DNA of 64,000 bases. It comes from Paenibacillus xerothermodurans. GTDB lineage: Bacteria; Bacillota; Bacilli; Paenibacillales; NBRC-103111. The position numbers and the translations under genes were made by a program. Below are positions 10,006-19,915 of this stretch, piece after piece. The DNA lies in NCBI RefSeq assembly GCF_002220865.2, contig NZ_NHRJ02000009.1, positions 278 through 64,277 on the forward strand, written 5' to 3'. How positions within the stretch are numbered: position 1 is the first letter of the stretch; each line of letters starts with the position of its first letter. A model generated the notes under the pieces. It saw nothing but the letters and a program-made list of their open reading frames with translations, was not told the DNA's origin and did no database searches.

Positions 10006-10083
10006 TCGTCTCTCGTCCTCCTACGTAACTGCTTTAACGCGTTAAATAAAAAGGGCTAGCCCATAAAACCGGTACCAGAACAA

Positions 10084-10125
10084 AAATAATAGAGGGGGAA
10101 ACGCATCTTGTACGATGCATCTCCC
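10084..10125 (-). terminator. Terminator after fba
   Basis: On the minus strand a 12-bp stem (GGGAGATGCATC / GATGCGTTTCCC with two wobble pairs, loop GTACAA) is followed by CCTCTATTATTTTTG, just past the fba stop. Confidence 0.65.
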
Positions 10126-10136
10126 GAACAAGCTTT

Positions 10137-10991
10137 TTACGCTTGGTTGGAACTTCCGAACAATTGGATTTTGGATTTAACCACTTCGACCATGGCTTTG
10201 CGGGCGGGAGTGAGGTATTTACGAGGATCATACACTTTGGCGTCTTTATTCAACACGTCGCGAACAGCCGCTGTGGCAGCTACTTGGTTCTCAGTGTTAA
10301 CATTGATTTTGCCAACGCCTGCAGCGATTGCTTTTTGGATCATTTCGTCAGGCACGCCGGAACCGCCGTGCAGCACTACCGGCACAGGAATAGCCTTGGA
10401 AACTTGTTCAATAATTTCGAACCGGATATTCGGTTCACCTGCATACATACCGTGCGCCGTACCTACAGCGATAGCTAGGCAGTCAACGCCTGTTTCTTCA
10501 TAGAAACGAATTGCCTCTTCCGGCTTGGCCAAGCTTGCGTCAGCTTCGTCAACGCTGATGTCATCTTCAACTCCGCCGATAGTTCCAAGCTCACCTTCTA
10601 CCGACACACCCATAGCATGAGCCGCTTTAACAACTTCCTTCGTCAGGCGGATATTCTCTTCGAACGAATAGTGCGAGCCGTCGAACATTACAGAGCTGAA
10701 GCCTGCGCGGATACATTTCATAGCGACTTCAAAGCTGCTGCCGTGATCCAGATGCAAAGCGATCGGCAACCCGGATTTCTTGGCCGCCGCTTCCGCGATC
10801 GCTACAGTAAATTCGATACCCATATACTTCAAAGCCCCTTCACTAACACCGTAGATGAAAGGAGACTTCAGTTCTTCCGCTGCTTCAACGATGGATTGCG
10901 CGAACTCCAAGTTGTTCATGTTAAACTGTCCCACCGCGAACTTGTTTGCTTTAGCTTTAGGCAAAAATTCATTCATTGAAACCAATGGCAT
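10137..10991 (-). CDS. fbaA: Class II fructose-bisphosphate aldolase
   Basis: A 284-residue zinc-dependent aldolase that interconverts fructose-1,6-bisphosphate with glyceraldehyde-3-phosphate and dihydroxyacetone phosphate in glycolysis and gluconeogenesis. Metal-ligand and catalytic motifs are seen: LHLDHGSSFE (metal His and catalytic Asp), VEGELGTIGG, GTAHGMY and LHGGSGVP. The length matches B. subtilis FbaA. The SD AGGAGG stands about 9 nt upstream. The gene lies between spo0F and murA as in B. subtilis, with its own promoter candidate and terminator. Confidence 0.96.
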   Translation of the reverse strand: MPLVSMNEFLPKAKANKFAVGQFNMNNLEFAQSIVEAAEELKSPFIYGVSEGALKYMGIEFTVAIAEAAAKKSGLPIALHLDHGSSFEVAMKCIRAGFSSVMFDGSHYSFEENIRLTKEVVKAAHAMGVSVEGELGTIGGVEDDISVDEADASLAKPEEAIRFYEETGVDCLAIAVGTAHGMYAGEPNIRFEIIEQVSKAIPVPVVLHGGSGVPDEMIQKAIAAGVGKINVNTENQVAATAAVRDVLNKDAKVYDPRKYLTPARKAMVEVVKSKIQLFGSSNQA

Positions 10992-11062
10992 GTGACTCTT
11001 CCTCCTAGTATCTTTATTGCCGAGTCAATTACTGTGAACGATTCGACGCGTCATACTGACAT

Positions 11063-11091
11063 ATTATATCATACATAGAATGAAAAGATAA
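11063..11091 (-). promoter_or_regulatory. Candidate fba promoter
   Basis: On the minus strand a perfect -10 TATAAT (11063-11068) lies 17 bp from a weak -35 TTATCT (11086-11091), about 70 nt upstream of the fba start. The -10 is convincing; the -35 is not. Confidence 0.5.
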
Positions 11092-11154
11092 CCAAGCTGT
11101 ACGTTTTTGTTGCCGTCACCACTGTCTCCAGGCGCCGCCCCTTCGGTGCAGACA

Positions 11155-11183
11155 CAAAAAAAGAGATCCCGATCTTAGGATCC
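11155..11183 (-). terminator. Terminator overlapping the spo0F stop
   Basis: On the minus strand GGGATCC pairs with GGGATCTC around a short loop and is followed by TTTTTTT. The left arm contains the last codons of spo0F, so the hairpin is built into the gene end. Confidence 0.7.
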
Positions 11184-11561
11184 CATAGCATATGAATTGT
11201 TGGAACGAAGATGGCTGTTGACCGCGTTGCGAAGCTCGTCGATATCGAAAGGTTTCGTAAAATGCATAATCGCGCCGAGGTCCGTCGCCTCTTTGATCAT
11301 GTCCAATTCCCCGTACGCCGTCATCATGATGACCTTAATCGAAGGATCGATGCTTTTGATATGCTTCAAAATATCCAAGCCATCCATGCCGGGAATTTTC
11401 ATGTCGAGCAGTACCAAATCCGGTGTGACATTCCTGACAATCTCTAGTGCTAGCTTGCCGTTAGATGCTTGGAACGTTTCGTATCCCTCACTGCTAAACA
11501 CTTCCATAAGCAATATCCGAATACCATTCTGATCGTCAACAATGAGCAACTTCTTCTTCAT
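11175..11561 (-). CDS. spo0F: Sporulation response regulator Spo0F
   Basis: A 128-residue stand-alone receiver domain, the first phospho-acceptor of the sporulation phosphorelay: it takes phosphate from Kin kinases and passes it to Spo0B and then Spo0A. The acidic pocket is Asp9-Asp10, the phospho-acceptor is Asp53 (LLDMKIPG), the switch threonine is Thr81 and the conserved lysine is Lys103 (FTKPF). There is no output domain. The neighbourhood pyrG-spo0F-fba is conserved with B. subtilis and rules out a CheY-type call. The upstream region carries a sigma-H-like promoter and a 0A-box-like site. Confidence 0.95.
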   Translation of the reverse strand: MKKKLLIVDDQNGIRILLMEVFSSEGYETFQASNGKLALEIVRNVTPDLVLLDMKIPGMDGLDILKHIKSIDPSIKVIMMTAYGELDMIKEATDLGAIMHFTKPFDIDELRNAVNSHLRSNNSYAMGS

Positions 11562-11625
11562 TTAACAAACCTCCCCGGTCTTCGTAGCCAGCGTTCCGCC
11601 CTCTTATGAAACCTAACAAGAACAA

Positions 11626-11666
11626 TTTCGATACAACTTATGATATTCCTGCTCGATTTTGACGAA
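11626..11666 (-). promoter_or_regulatory. Candidate sigma-H promoter and 0A box for spo0F
   Basis: On the minus strand AGGAATA (11644-11650) and GAAA (11626-11629) are 14 bp apart, the spacing expected between sigma-H -35 (AGGAwWW) and -10 (GAAT) cores; the -10 has one mismatch. Just upstream, TGACGAA on the plus strand (11660-11666) fits the Spo0A box core TGNCGAA. In B. subtilis spo0F is known to be driven by sigma-H and Spo0A; the assignment here is by motif only. Confidence 0.45.
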
Positions 11667-11763
11667 AGTTTGAAATGTTTTACAAAAAAAGAAGTAATTG
11701 ATGCAGCTCGTCGCATTGACGATCAGATATGAATATGTTATCCGTTAGCGCGCGGGGCGCAGC

Positions 11764-13365
<1,602 letters not shown>

Positions 13366-13666
13366 TTATGTAACCCTCCCATTGTTGTTTGATAGTATTG
13401 CCTCGAAAACGATACCAATACACGAACTCGTCATACCCCGTTCTCATTCTGAGGGAACCTTGGGGCGCCTCCGTTGCATGTATAATTCCAGTCCGATCTA
13501 GCTGATTGCCTTGCCATATTTTTTCCATAAAAAAAGAAAAAGTCCCCCGACATGGCGGGGCACTTTATTATTCTAGACAATTTGTCACGAATCACATATC
13601 AAAAGCCCAGAAAATAGTGTACTCTGATCGGTCAGCCGTGTCAAGTGAGCTACGAGCGGTCCCATT
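13366..13666 (-). other. pyrG upstream region
   Basis: About 300 bp between rpoE and pyrG. It contains the rpoE terminator (listed separately) and, on the minus strand, a GC-rich imperfect hairpin (CCCC-AAG-GTTC ... GAAC-GGGG, about 13435-13475). In other Gram-positive bacteria pyrG is controlled by a leader attenuator beginning with GGGC; I could not identify a clear GGGC start paired with a U-tract terminator here. An open frame runs through it into pyrG but lacks a ribosome binding site. Confidence 0.4.
13529..13569 (-). terminator. Terminator after rpoE
   Basis: On the minus strand AGTGCCCCG pairs with CGGGGGACT around a CCATGT loop and is followed by TTTTTCTTTTTTT, about 100 nt past the rpoE stop. 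Confidence 0.8.
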
Positions 13667-14248
13667 TTATTTTGTCGTGTTCGCGTCATCATCGTCCGAA
13701 TCCGAGTCATCCAAGCTCTCCACAGGGGCATCCTCTTCATCAAGCTCGGTGTCATCGGCATCGTCATCATCCAGATCTTCTTCTTCGAAGATCTCTGTCT
13801 CTTCCTCAGCTTCCTCTTCTTCCGAATCAAAGTCGTCATCGCGCGCTTTATCGAAGGATTCGTATTCTTCCTCTTCCACGAAAGTATCCTCTTCTTCGGC
13901 GAACAGCTCATCATCGTCCAGATCGTCATCCTCATCGTTGATGATACGCGGACGCTTGCCGGTACCTACAGCATCGTCCGATTTCTCAACCGGATACCAA
14001 CGCTTAAGTCCCCATAGATTCGTTCCAACGCATGCGAAACGGCCGTCGATATTTATCTCCGTATATAATTGAGCGATGACCTGCATGACTGCATCTTCGG
14101 AGAGCCCTTTGATTTTAGCGATTTCCGCCATAAGGTCCCGATAATAAAAAGGCGTGTTCGCTGCTTTTAGTATTTCAAACGCAAGGTCCACCATCGGCAT
14201 CTCTTTGGCCTGCTCCTTGCCGACCTTAAGAGTGTAGTTTGCACTCAT
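13667..14248 (-). CDS. rpoE: RNA polymerase delta subunit
   Basis: A 193-residue delta subunit, found only in Firmicutes. The folded HARE-HTH domain spans about residues 10-90 (MVDLAFEILKAANTPFYYRD... NLWGLKRW). The rest is an extremely acidic, disordered tail of Asp and Glu from about residue 105 to near the end, which displaces nucleic acid from RNA polymerase and speeds recycling. The low-complexity tail gives a Ser/Arg-rich open frame on the other strand that is not a gene. The start ATG follows AAGGGATGTGCTTGA. It lies upstream of pyrG as in B. subtilis. Confidence 0.95.
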   Translation of the reverse strand: MSANYTLKVGKEQAKEMPMVDLAFEILKAANTPFYYRDLMAEIAKIKGLSEDAVMQVIAQLYTEINIDGRFACVGTNLWGLKRWYPVEKSDDAVGTGKRPRIINDEDDDLDDDELFAEEEDTFVEEEEYESFDKARDDDFDSEEEEAEEETEIFEEEDLDDDDADDTELDEEDAPVESLDDSDSDDDDANTTK

Positions 14249-14524
14249 TCAAGCACATCCCTTCAAACATTTTCACGAGTTCCTAACTAAAATATCCAAT
14301 ATACTCATTTAGTAAACCTTATTTTATATAAAAAAGCAACTGCTTGTATAGCGTGCCCCGGCGATGCGAACCGGACCCTCAAAGCTCCGCCGAACAAAAA
14401 GGAAAAAGCCGGAGATTTCTCCCCCGCTTTTTGACTGTATCCATAGGGGTGGCGAACCGTGTGCGGAACCCAGCCCCCAATTGCTAAGAGAACCTTCTGA
14501 TTCTCTTGATTCATGGTATGTCGA
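14249..14524. other. Gap between rpoE and the small ORF
   Basis: About 275 bp of non-coding sequence upstream of rpoE. It has an AT-rich segment near the rpoE start (about 14310-14335) that could carry its promoter, a strong U-tract hairpin at 14403-14432 (listed separately) and a short hairpin GAGAA...TTCTC near 14487-14505. A minus-strand frame covers the stretch but has no SD and ends in low-information sequence. It might encode a small RNA ending at the hairpin; no known RNA family was recognised. Confidence 0.4.
14403..14432. terminator. Bidirectional terminator-like hairpin
   Basis: AAAAAGC-C-GGAGA-TT-TCTCC-CC-GCTTTTT forms a near-perfect hairpin flanked by A and T runs on both sides, so it could stop transcription in either direction. 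On the minus strand it would end transcripts from the small ORF at 14525-14755 before rpoE. Confidence 0.7.
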
Positions 14525-14755
14525 CTAGGGGGTTGTGCCACGGGTAAAAACCCATTTATTTTGCCAAAGGTAATACGCACATGCCGCCAAACTGGCTCCC
14601 ACATACGATGAGGAAAGTGTGTTTAAGTCGTTCCACATACCTTCCCAGACCAAGCCTCCGAATGACCATAGCGAGAAGGTGTCGGAACTTCTATAACTGC
14701 GTCTCCATGGATTGTCGTTATACGGGAGGGACGATGACCTTGAAACCATCCACAT
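14525..14755 (-). CDS. Possible small Trp/Tyr-rich membrane protein
   Basis: A 76-residue minus-strand frame in the region divergent to the subtilase. The residues look protein-like, with several Trp and aromatic residues and one hydrophobic segment (about 50-65, SYVGASLAACAYYLW) that could cross the membrane. The competing plus-strand frame over the same bases looks random. Against it: no good SD precedes the first ATG, and its 5' end overlaps the subtilase start by 22 bp, so the true start may lie further in. A terminator-like hairpin lies about 90 bp downstream. No family is recognised. Confidence 0.35.
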   Translation of the reverse strand: MWMVSRSSSLPYNDNPWRRSYRSSDTFSLWSFGGLVWEGMWNDLNTLSSSYVGASLAACAYYLWQNKWVFTRGTTP

Positions 14756-15912
14756 TTGTCGAGTGGCTTCACGTATCTATGACGGGCGCACAGCGCGCCG
14801 AACGCAAGCACATCATCCATTTTTCCGACCGGCATCATTATGAAGCATGCATACGTCAATGGAATGAGATGAGGCAATCCCTCGCCGGTAGGAATAAAAT
14901 TCAGCCGCTTAAAATCATCAATGCTATCTCCTGCAGTCTGAGTAACACCGACAAGCTGTCGTCCATCCCCTTCATAAAATCGATAGAATCCGACACGAAA
15001 ATGAGAGTTCATGCTGTGCGAGCAGCCAACGGGGCGCAGCCGTCTGACGGGAGCATCCGAAGCGGAGCCGCCAACATTCCTTGGGGCATCAAACGTATCC
15101 ATGCACCTCAAGCATGGAATAAGTCCAAGGGGGAGCGCATTCGAATCGGTGTGATCGATACAGGAGCGGACTACACGCATCCCGATTTAAGACATTGTCT
15201 GTCATATGGCGTCAACCTCTTGAATCGGCTGCTCATGCCAAACGATGACAACGGCCACGGCACGCACATCGCCGGCACGATCGCGGCCTCCAGCCGGCAG
15301 CATGGCATTACCGGCGTAGCTCCCCGAGCTATGATCCACCCCGTGAAGGCATTTGATCATCAAGGGAGCGCCTACGTATCCGACATTATCAGCGGGATCG
15401 ACTGGTGCGTGCAAAATGAAATGCAAATAATCAACATGAGCTTTGGCATGCGCACCTACAGTAAAGCGCTCGAAACCGCAATCCGCAATGCCTATCACGC
15501 CGGCGTGATCGTGGTGGCGTCCTCCGGCAATGAAGGCAAGCAGGCGACCATTGATTACCCCGCCCGGCTGCGCCAAGTTATAGCGGTCGGTGCGACGACG
15601 AAGCGGGGACGGATTGCTCCGTTTAGCAATGTCAGCAAAAGCATAGACATTTACGCTCCCGGAGAAAAAATATACTCCACTTGGCTTCGAGGCAAATACA
15701 ATGAGCTAAGCGGCACATCCATGGCAACGTCACATGTTACCGGCGTGGTCGCGCTGATCCTGTCACGCAAGGCCGGACTCAGCCCGCTGCATGTGAAATC
15801 GATTATTAAGAAAAACGCCAAGATTTTGCCGAAGCCCGGCGTTAGTATCAAAGAGGTTCATGCCCTTCGGGCAGTCGGCGGAGTGGCGAAAACGGCATCG
15901 ACGGGTAGATGA
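14734..15912 (+). CDS. Subtilisin-like serine peptidase (S8), intracellular type
   Basis: A 392-residue S8 peptidase. The catalytic triad is Asp142 (VIDTGADYTHP), His175 (NGHGTHIAGT) and Ser329 (SGTSMATSHV), and the oxyanion Asn266 sits in SSGNEG. About 115 residues precede the catalytic domain and include a putative pro-region. No signal peptide is present, so the enzyme is either cytoplasmic or exported by an unusual route. The start chosen is the ATG at 14734 with GGGAGGG close upstream; the upstream in-frame sequence does not look coding. It stands alone, convergent with ywiB. Confidence 0.88.
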   Translation: MTLKPSTFVEWLHVSMTGAQRAERKHIIHFSDRHHYEACIRQWNEMRQSLAGRNKIQPLKIINAISCSLSNTDKLSSIPFIKSIESDTKMRVHAVRAANGAQPSDGSIRSGAANIPWGIKRIHAPQAWNKSKGERIRIGVIDTGADYTHPDLRHCLSYGVNLLNRLLMPNDDNGHGTHIAGTIAASSRQHGITGVAPRAMIHPVKAFDHQGSAYVSDIISGIDWCVQNEMQIINMSFGMRTYSKALETAIRNAYHAGVIVVASSGNEGKQATIDYPARLRQVIAVGATTKRGRIAPFSNVSKSIDIYAPGEKIYSTWLRGKYNELSGTSMATSHVTGVVALILSRKAGLSPLHVKSIIKKNAKILPKPGVSIKEVHALRAVGGVAKTASTGR

Positions 15913-15967
15913 GCAGCCGTTGGATGCCAATGGGCATTTAGTCGGCCTGCTTGGGCACTGCCAGGAT

Positions 15968-16384
15968 TTACCCCCGTGCGCTGACGGTCAACCGCAGCCG
16001 GTATGTTCCGGACAACTCGCCCATAACATACAACTCATAGCTCCATTCGACAACGCCAAGTCCGTCAATCAAATCAACGGCCAAGGCGTCCGTCTTCGTT
16101 TCCAAGCCAAGCTTGCCCTGCGGGGTGTCGTAATAGCCATGCAGCCTCTGCCCTCGTACGAAGGTCTGCTCCGAACGTAAAGCTCCCTGCCGGATGACTC
16201 GGATGCTGTCCGGCCCAAGCCGGATGGTAGTCACCGTGCGCGCCATCTCCGCGCTTGCCTCATTGTATCGAAGATAATAATGATTGCCTTTGGCATACAA
16301 CTCGCCGTCGGCATCCTGGCTGATGTGTTCGTTACCTGTGCTGCTCTCGATGACGACACGTACCTTCCTCGGTGAATTCTCCAT
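15968..16384 (-). CDS. ywiB: YwiB family beta-barrel protein (DUF1934)
   Basis: A 138-residue protein of the DUF1934/YwiB family: small calycin-like beta-barrel proteins of unknown function. The alternating beta-strand pattern (RKVRVVIESS, HYYLRYNEAS, VVEWSYELYVMG) and the length fit. The start is the ATG at 16384, directly behind AGGAGG at 5 nt; an upstream extension has no SD. In B. subtilis the family member is near argS; here its neighbours are a subtilase and a GH42 gene. Confidence 0.82.
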   Translation of the reverse strand: MENSPRKVRVVIESSTGNEHISQDADGELYAKGNHYYLRYNEASAEMARTVTTIRLGPDSIRVIRQGALRSEQTFVRGQRLHGYYDTPQGKLGLETKTDALAVDLIDGLGVVEWSYELYVMGELSGTYRLRLTVSARG

Positions 16385-16431
16385 AGTTGCCTCCTGTTCA
16401 TTGGCTAGTGTAGCTAATGAACAACAGTTTT

Positions 16432-18465
16432 TCAAACGGCGTGCTCCGTATCCTTATGAAGAATGAGCACTTCGTTAGCGCTCAATCGAACAGAGCCCTG
16501 CAGTTTGCGTCCGCTGATCAAATCGGTGAAGCCTGCTGCCGGCAGCTGCACCTCCGCAGGCTGATCCAGGTGATTGAGCAGGAAGATATAGCTCCTGCCC
16601 TCGGCTCTCCGTTCACTCACTTCCACCCCTAACGGAGTCATAACTGGTGGCTGCACACCCAGATCGCTGAGAATGCGCCGAAGCATACCTGCGACAAAGG
16701 CATCTTCAGCATGGGTGCCCACATAGTATGCTTTGCCCTGACCGAATGTGTGTGCCGTGACGGCCGGCGACCCCGCGAAAAAGTCAGCTGTAAACGACGC
16801 TAGCGCCTCGGCGCCTTCCAGCCGGATGATATCCGCCCATAATGTGCATTTGTAGTCGCCATCCAGATCCCCCTGCCCCCTCACGCGAAGTCCATTCGTC
16901 TGATCAGGCAGCATCGGGTCGAATTCTTCGACGCACAATCCTAGCAGCTTGCGGAGAGGGGCGGGATAACCGCCAAGATGGATGCGATCATTCTCATCCA
17001 CGATTCCACTGAAAAACGTCGTCAATAAAGTGCCGCCCTGCTGTACATAGGCTTCAAGGTTGTCTGACACGCCGGGTCCAATCAGATACAGCGCCGGTGC
17101 GATCACCAACCGATACTTGTTCAAGTCCGCATGCGGCTGCACAAAATCAACTGCAATGCCGGCGTCGAACAAGGCTTTGTAATAATGGCCGATTTGCTCC
17201 AAAAACAGCACATCCCGGCTGGGCTTGGAATCAAGCTCCAGCGCCCACCAGTTATGCCAATCGAACAAAATGGCTACCTTGGCTTCAATCCTAGTGTCGA
17301 CCAGCGCTTGCAATCGCTTCAACTCGTTGCCCAGCTGCGCTACCTCCCGGTACACTCGGCCGTTCTCATCCCCGGTGTGCGTGACCATAGCGCCATGGAA
17401 CTTTTCCGCTCCAGCCCGTGACTGCCGCCACTGGAAAAACATCACACCGTCGCTGCCTCTGGCTATCGCCTGGTAGCTCCACAAACGCATCACGCCGGGC
17501 CGCTTAAGAGGATTCCGCTGCCGCCAATTGACTTGGCTGGTCACCTGCTCCATAAGGATGAACGGCTGTCCTCCTCTAAGGCTCCGCATCAGATCATGCT
17601 GCATAGCTGCAGCAACAGGTATGCCTGCAGTTGGCTCCGGATAGCTGTCCCAAGTGACGACGTCCATGTGCTTCGCCCATTCGAACTCATCCAGCGGTTT
17701 GAACGCGCCCATAAAATTAGTCATCACCGGTACGTCCGGTGTGATTTGCTTAAGAATCCGATATTCACCCAAATAAGCGTCGAGCAGGCTGTCGGACATA
17801 AAACGCATATAATCCAATTGCTGTCCGGGATTAGCGAAGGTCGGCGTTTTGGCGGGGAGGGCGATTTCGTCCCAGGCATAATACTTCTGGCTCCAGAAAT
17901 TGGTCCCCCAACGGGCGTTCAACTCCTGCACCGTGCCGTAACGCTGCTGCAGCCACTCGCGGAAGCGGACCGTGCATTCAGCACAATAGCAGCGCGACAC
18001 ATGGCAGCCGTACTCATTGTTTACATGCCACATGGCCAATGCAGGATGATCCTTGTAGCGGTGGGCCAGCCGCCGGACCAGTCCTTGGCCGTAATGGCGG
18101 AATGCCTTGCTGTTGGGACAGTAATGCTGTCTGGATCCGTGCGAAAAGCGCACCCCGTTCTCGTCCACCGGCAGTGATTCCGGATGCAGCTGAGCGAGCC
18201 AAGCTGGGGGACTTGCCGTTGCTGTCGCGAGATCTGCCATGATCCCATTGTCTGCCAGTAAATTCATAAGACGATCCAGCCAACCAAAATCATAGTTCTC
18301 CGCATTCGGCTGCAGGATAGCCCAGCTGAAAATGCCAACGCTCACTATGTTCACGCCGGCTTGCTTCATTAACCGCATGTCCTCCAGCCAAACATCCTCC
18401 GGCCATTGCTCAGGATTGTAATCGCCTCCATAAAACAGTTGTGGCAGCTTTTTTGATACAGGCAT
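16432..18465 (-). CDS. Beta-galactosidase, glycoside hydrolase family 42
   Basis: A 677-residue GH42 enzyme that releases terminal beta-linked galactose from oligosaccharides. The N-terminal TIM barrel starts at YGGDYNPEQWP. The acid/base is Glu151 (WHVNNEYG) and the nucleophile Glu306 (ILMEQVTSQVNW). A cysteine cluster after the acid/base (C154, C159, C161, C164), with Cys116, matches the structural zinc site of GH42. A trimerisation domain and a small beta domain follow. No signal peptide, so it acts on imported sugars. GGGAGGCG precedes the start. The galKET operon 22 kb away would process the galactose. Confidence 0.95.
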   Translation of the reverse strand: MPVSKKLPQLFYGGDYNPEQWPEDVWLEDMRLMKQAGVNIVSVGIFSWAILQPNAENYDFGWLDRLMNLLADNGIMADLATATASPPAWLAQLHPESLPVDENGVRFSHGSRQHYCPNSKAFRHYGQGLVRRLAHRYKDHPALAMWHVNNEYGCHVSRCYCAECTVRFREWLQQRYGTVQELNARWGTNFWSQKYYAWDEIALPAKTPTFANPGQQLDYMRFMSDSLLDAYLGEYRILKQITPDVPVMTNFMGAFKPLDEFEWAKHMDVVTWDSYPEPTAGIPVAAAMQHDLMRSLRGGQPFILMEQVTSQVNWRQRNPLKRPGVMRLWSYQAIARGSDGVMFFQWRQSRAGAEKFHGAMVTHTGDENGRVYREVAQLGNELKRLQALVDTRIEAKVAILFDWHNWWALELDSKPSRDVLFLEQIGHYYKALFDAGIAVDFVQPHADLNKYRLVIAPALYLIGPGVSDNLEAYVQQGGTLLTTFFSGIVDENDRIHLGGYPAPLRKLLGLCVEEFDPMLPDQTNGLRVRGQGDLDGDYKCTLWADIIRLEGAEALASFTADFFAGSPAVTAHTFGQGKAYYVGTHAEDAFVAGMLRRILSDLGVQPPVMTPLGVEVSERRAEGRSYIFLLNHLDQPAEVQLPAAGFTDLISGRKLQGSVRLSANEVLILHKDTEHAV

Positions 18466-18936
18466 TACTCATCGCCTCCCATTGTTATTTGCGCACCTAG
18501 TTCCCCATCGCGATATGCACAATGGTTTTCGTCCGCCGACAGAACAAATCACCGCCAGCTCTGTGCTCCAACCGGTCACAGAAAAGTTCCGCCCTCCGAG
18601 CAACCTTTGCTGGTTCGCCGCGTTTATGTAGTAGAACTTTTTGCCAAATACCGGCCGAACAAGGGGGTTACTCTGGCATGCTGGACACGCAATTATATAT
18701 ATCATTTTGGGCCGGAACGGTTCCATTTGCAAGCTCAAAATGCGAGCTACTATGTAGCCGTGGCACAGTCGTTCCGTTGCGCTGTCACGCCGGTAAGCAG
18801 CTTGCTTGACCGGCTCGCCGCAGAGAATGTCGAATTGAGGCTGACGCCAACGTTTGGCGCCGAGCCGCCGGATGGTGCCTAGAATCGCACCTACTACTTC
18901 TCGCTCATTCGCACGGGATACGCGGCAAATTAAAGA
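18466..18936. other. Divergent gap between GH42 and metallophosphoesterase genes
   Basis: About 470 bp. A plus-strand open frame at 18607-18882 (91 codons) has a protein-like middle section but no SD and no recognised homology; it may be a gene remnant. No clear promoter, operator or terminator was identified. Minus-strand frames here run into the metallophosphoesterase and are shadows. Confidence 0.4.
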
Positions 18937-18951
18937 ATGGATGAGATGATA

Positions 18952-19797
18952 ATGAATAGACGCGCTTTTCTGAAACGAGCTGCATATACAATCGCGGGTG
19001 CCGTAGCCGCACCGTTCGCAGGTTTTGGGTATGCGCGGTACGCGGAGCCCGAATGGCTGCACACCCGCCACGTGACACTGTCTCTCAAACGGCTGCCCGC
19101 CGAGTTCGACAATATTCGTGTGGTGCAGTTTAGCGACGTACATCTTGGCTTTAATTATACGGTGGCAAATTTAGCGGAGCTGGCTGATCATATTCAATCA
19201 CTGCAGCCTGATCTTATCTGTTTCACCGGTGACTTATTCGATACGGTGATAGACGACGGAGAGGAAGCTGCGCAAGTTTTGCGAGGCCTGCGAGCTCCGC
19301 TAGGCAAAGGGGCGGTGCTCGGCAACCATGATTATTACGCCAAGGTACATGACTCCATCGGCCAGGTTCTCACCGACGGCGGATTCGCGCTGCTTACCAA
19401 CCGGGCGATCCCTATAAAACGCGGCGGTGCCCGCATTTGGTTAAGCGGAGTCGATGATATGTGGGAAGGCAAACCCGATCTGGGCAAAGCGCTTCGGTCC
19501 GTCCCCCCTGGCGAGTTCAATCTGCTATTGTCGCATTGCCCCGATTTCGCCGACATCGCGCTGCAGTACCCGATCGACCTGCAATTTTCCGGCCACAGTC
19601 ACGGCGGACAGGTCCGGCTGCCGTTTTACGGGCATCTACTAGCACCTGCGTATGGCGTTAAGTATGTGGACGGACTTCATCGTCTGGGAGACGGCAAGCT
19701 GCATGTGTATACCAACCGGGGCATTGGGGTTTCTGTGCTGCCTATCCGGTTTTGGTGTCGCCCTGAATTGACCGTTTTCACTCTGCGCAGGGGCTGA
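18952..19797 (+). CDS. Metallophosphoesterase with twin-arginine signal
   Basis: A 281-residue calcineurin-like phosphoesterase of the YkuE/YaeI type. The N terminus MNRRAFLKRAAYTIAGA is a twin-arginine (Tat) signal (RRAFLK plus a hydrophobic stretch), so the folded protein is likely exported with its metals. All five metal motifs are present: FSDVHLG, GDLFD, GNHDY, SHCPDF and SGHSHGG. The start at 18952 is chosen because it places RR at positions 3-4 and has GGATGAG 6 nt upstream; an ATG five codons earlier has no SD. The substrate is unknown; relatives act on phospholipid head groups or lipid pyrophosphates. Confidence 0.87.
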   Translation: MNRRAFLKRAAYTIAGAVAAPFAGFGYARYAEPEWLHTRHVTLSLKRLPAEFDNIRVVQFSDVHLGFNYTVANLAELADHIQSLQPDLICFTGDLFDTVIDDGEEAAQVLRGLRAPLGKGAVLGNHDYYAKVHDSIGQVLTDGGFALLTNRAIPIKRGGARIWLSGVDDMWEGKPDLGKALRSVPPGEFNLLLSHCPDFADIALQYPIDLQFSGHSHGGQVRLPFYGHLLAPAYGVKYVDGLHRLGDGKLHVYTNRGIGVSVLPIRFWCRPELTVFTLRRG

Positions 19798-19861
19798 GAA
19801 TTCCCTTCTGATGCAATGATGGGTGCTGCCGGCGGGAGTCGCGTCTGGCCAAAGAAAAAAA

Positions 19862-19905
19862 TAAGGCAGTCCCCTGGAGCCATTATGGCGTCAGGAACTG
19901 CCTTT
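19862..19905. terminator. Convergent terminator between phosphoesterase and speB
   Basis: AGGCAGT...ACTGCCT forms a stem with extra CTG/CAG pairs inside, preceded by AAAAAAATA and followed by TTTCGTCTATTTTTT. It serves both convergent genes. Confidence 0.7.
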
Positions 19906-19915
19906 CGTCTATTTT

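Noticed and set aside
13506-14072. Ser-rich plus-strand frame
   Set aside because: Mirror of the acidic GAN/GAW codon tail of rpoE; low complexity with no SD.
18607-18882. 91-codon plus-strand frame in the GH42-phosphoesterase gap
   Set aside because: No SD, no recognised family, competing frames equally long; kept only as a note in the gap entry.
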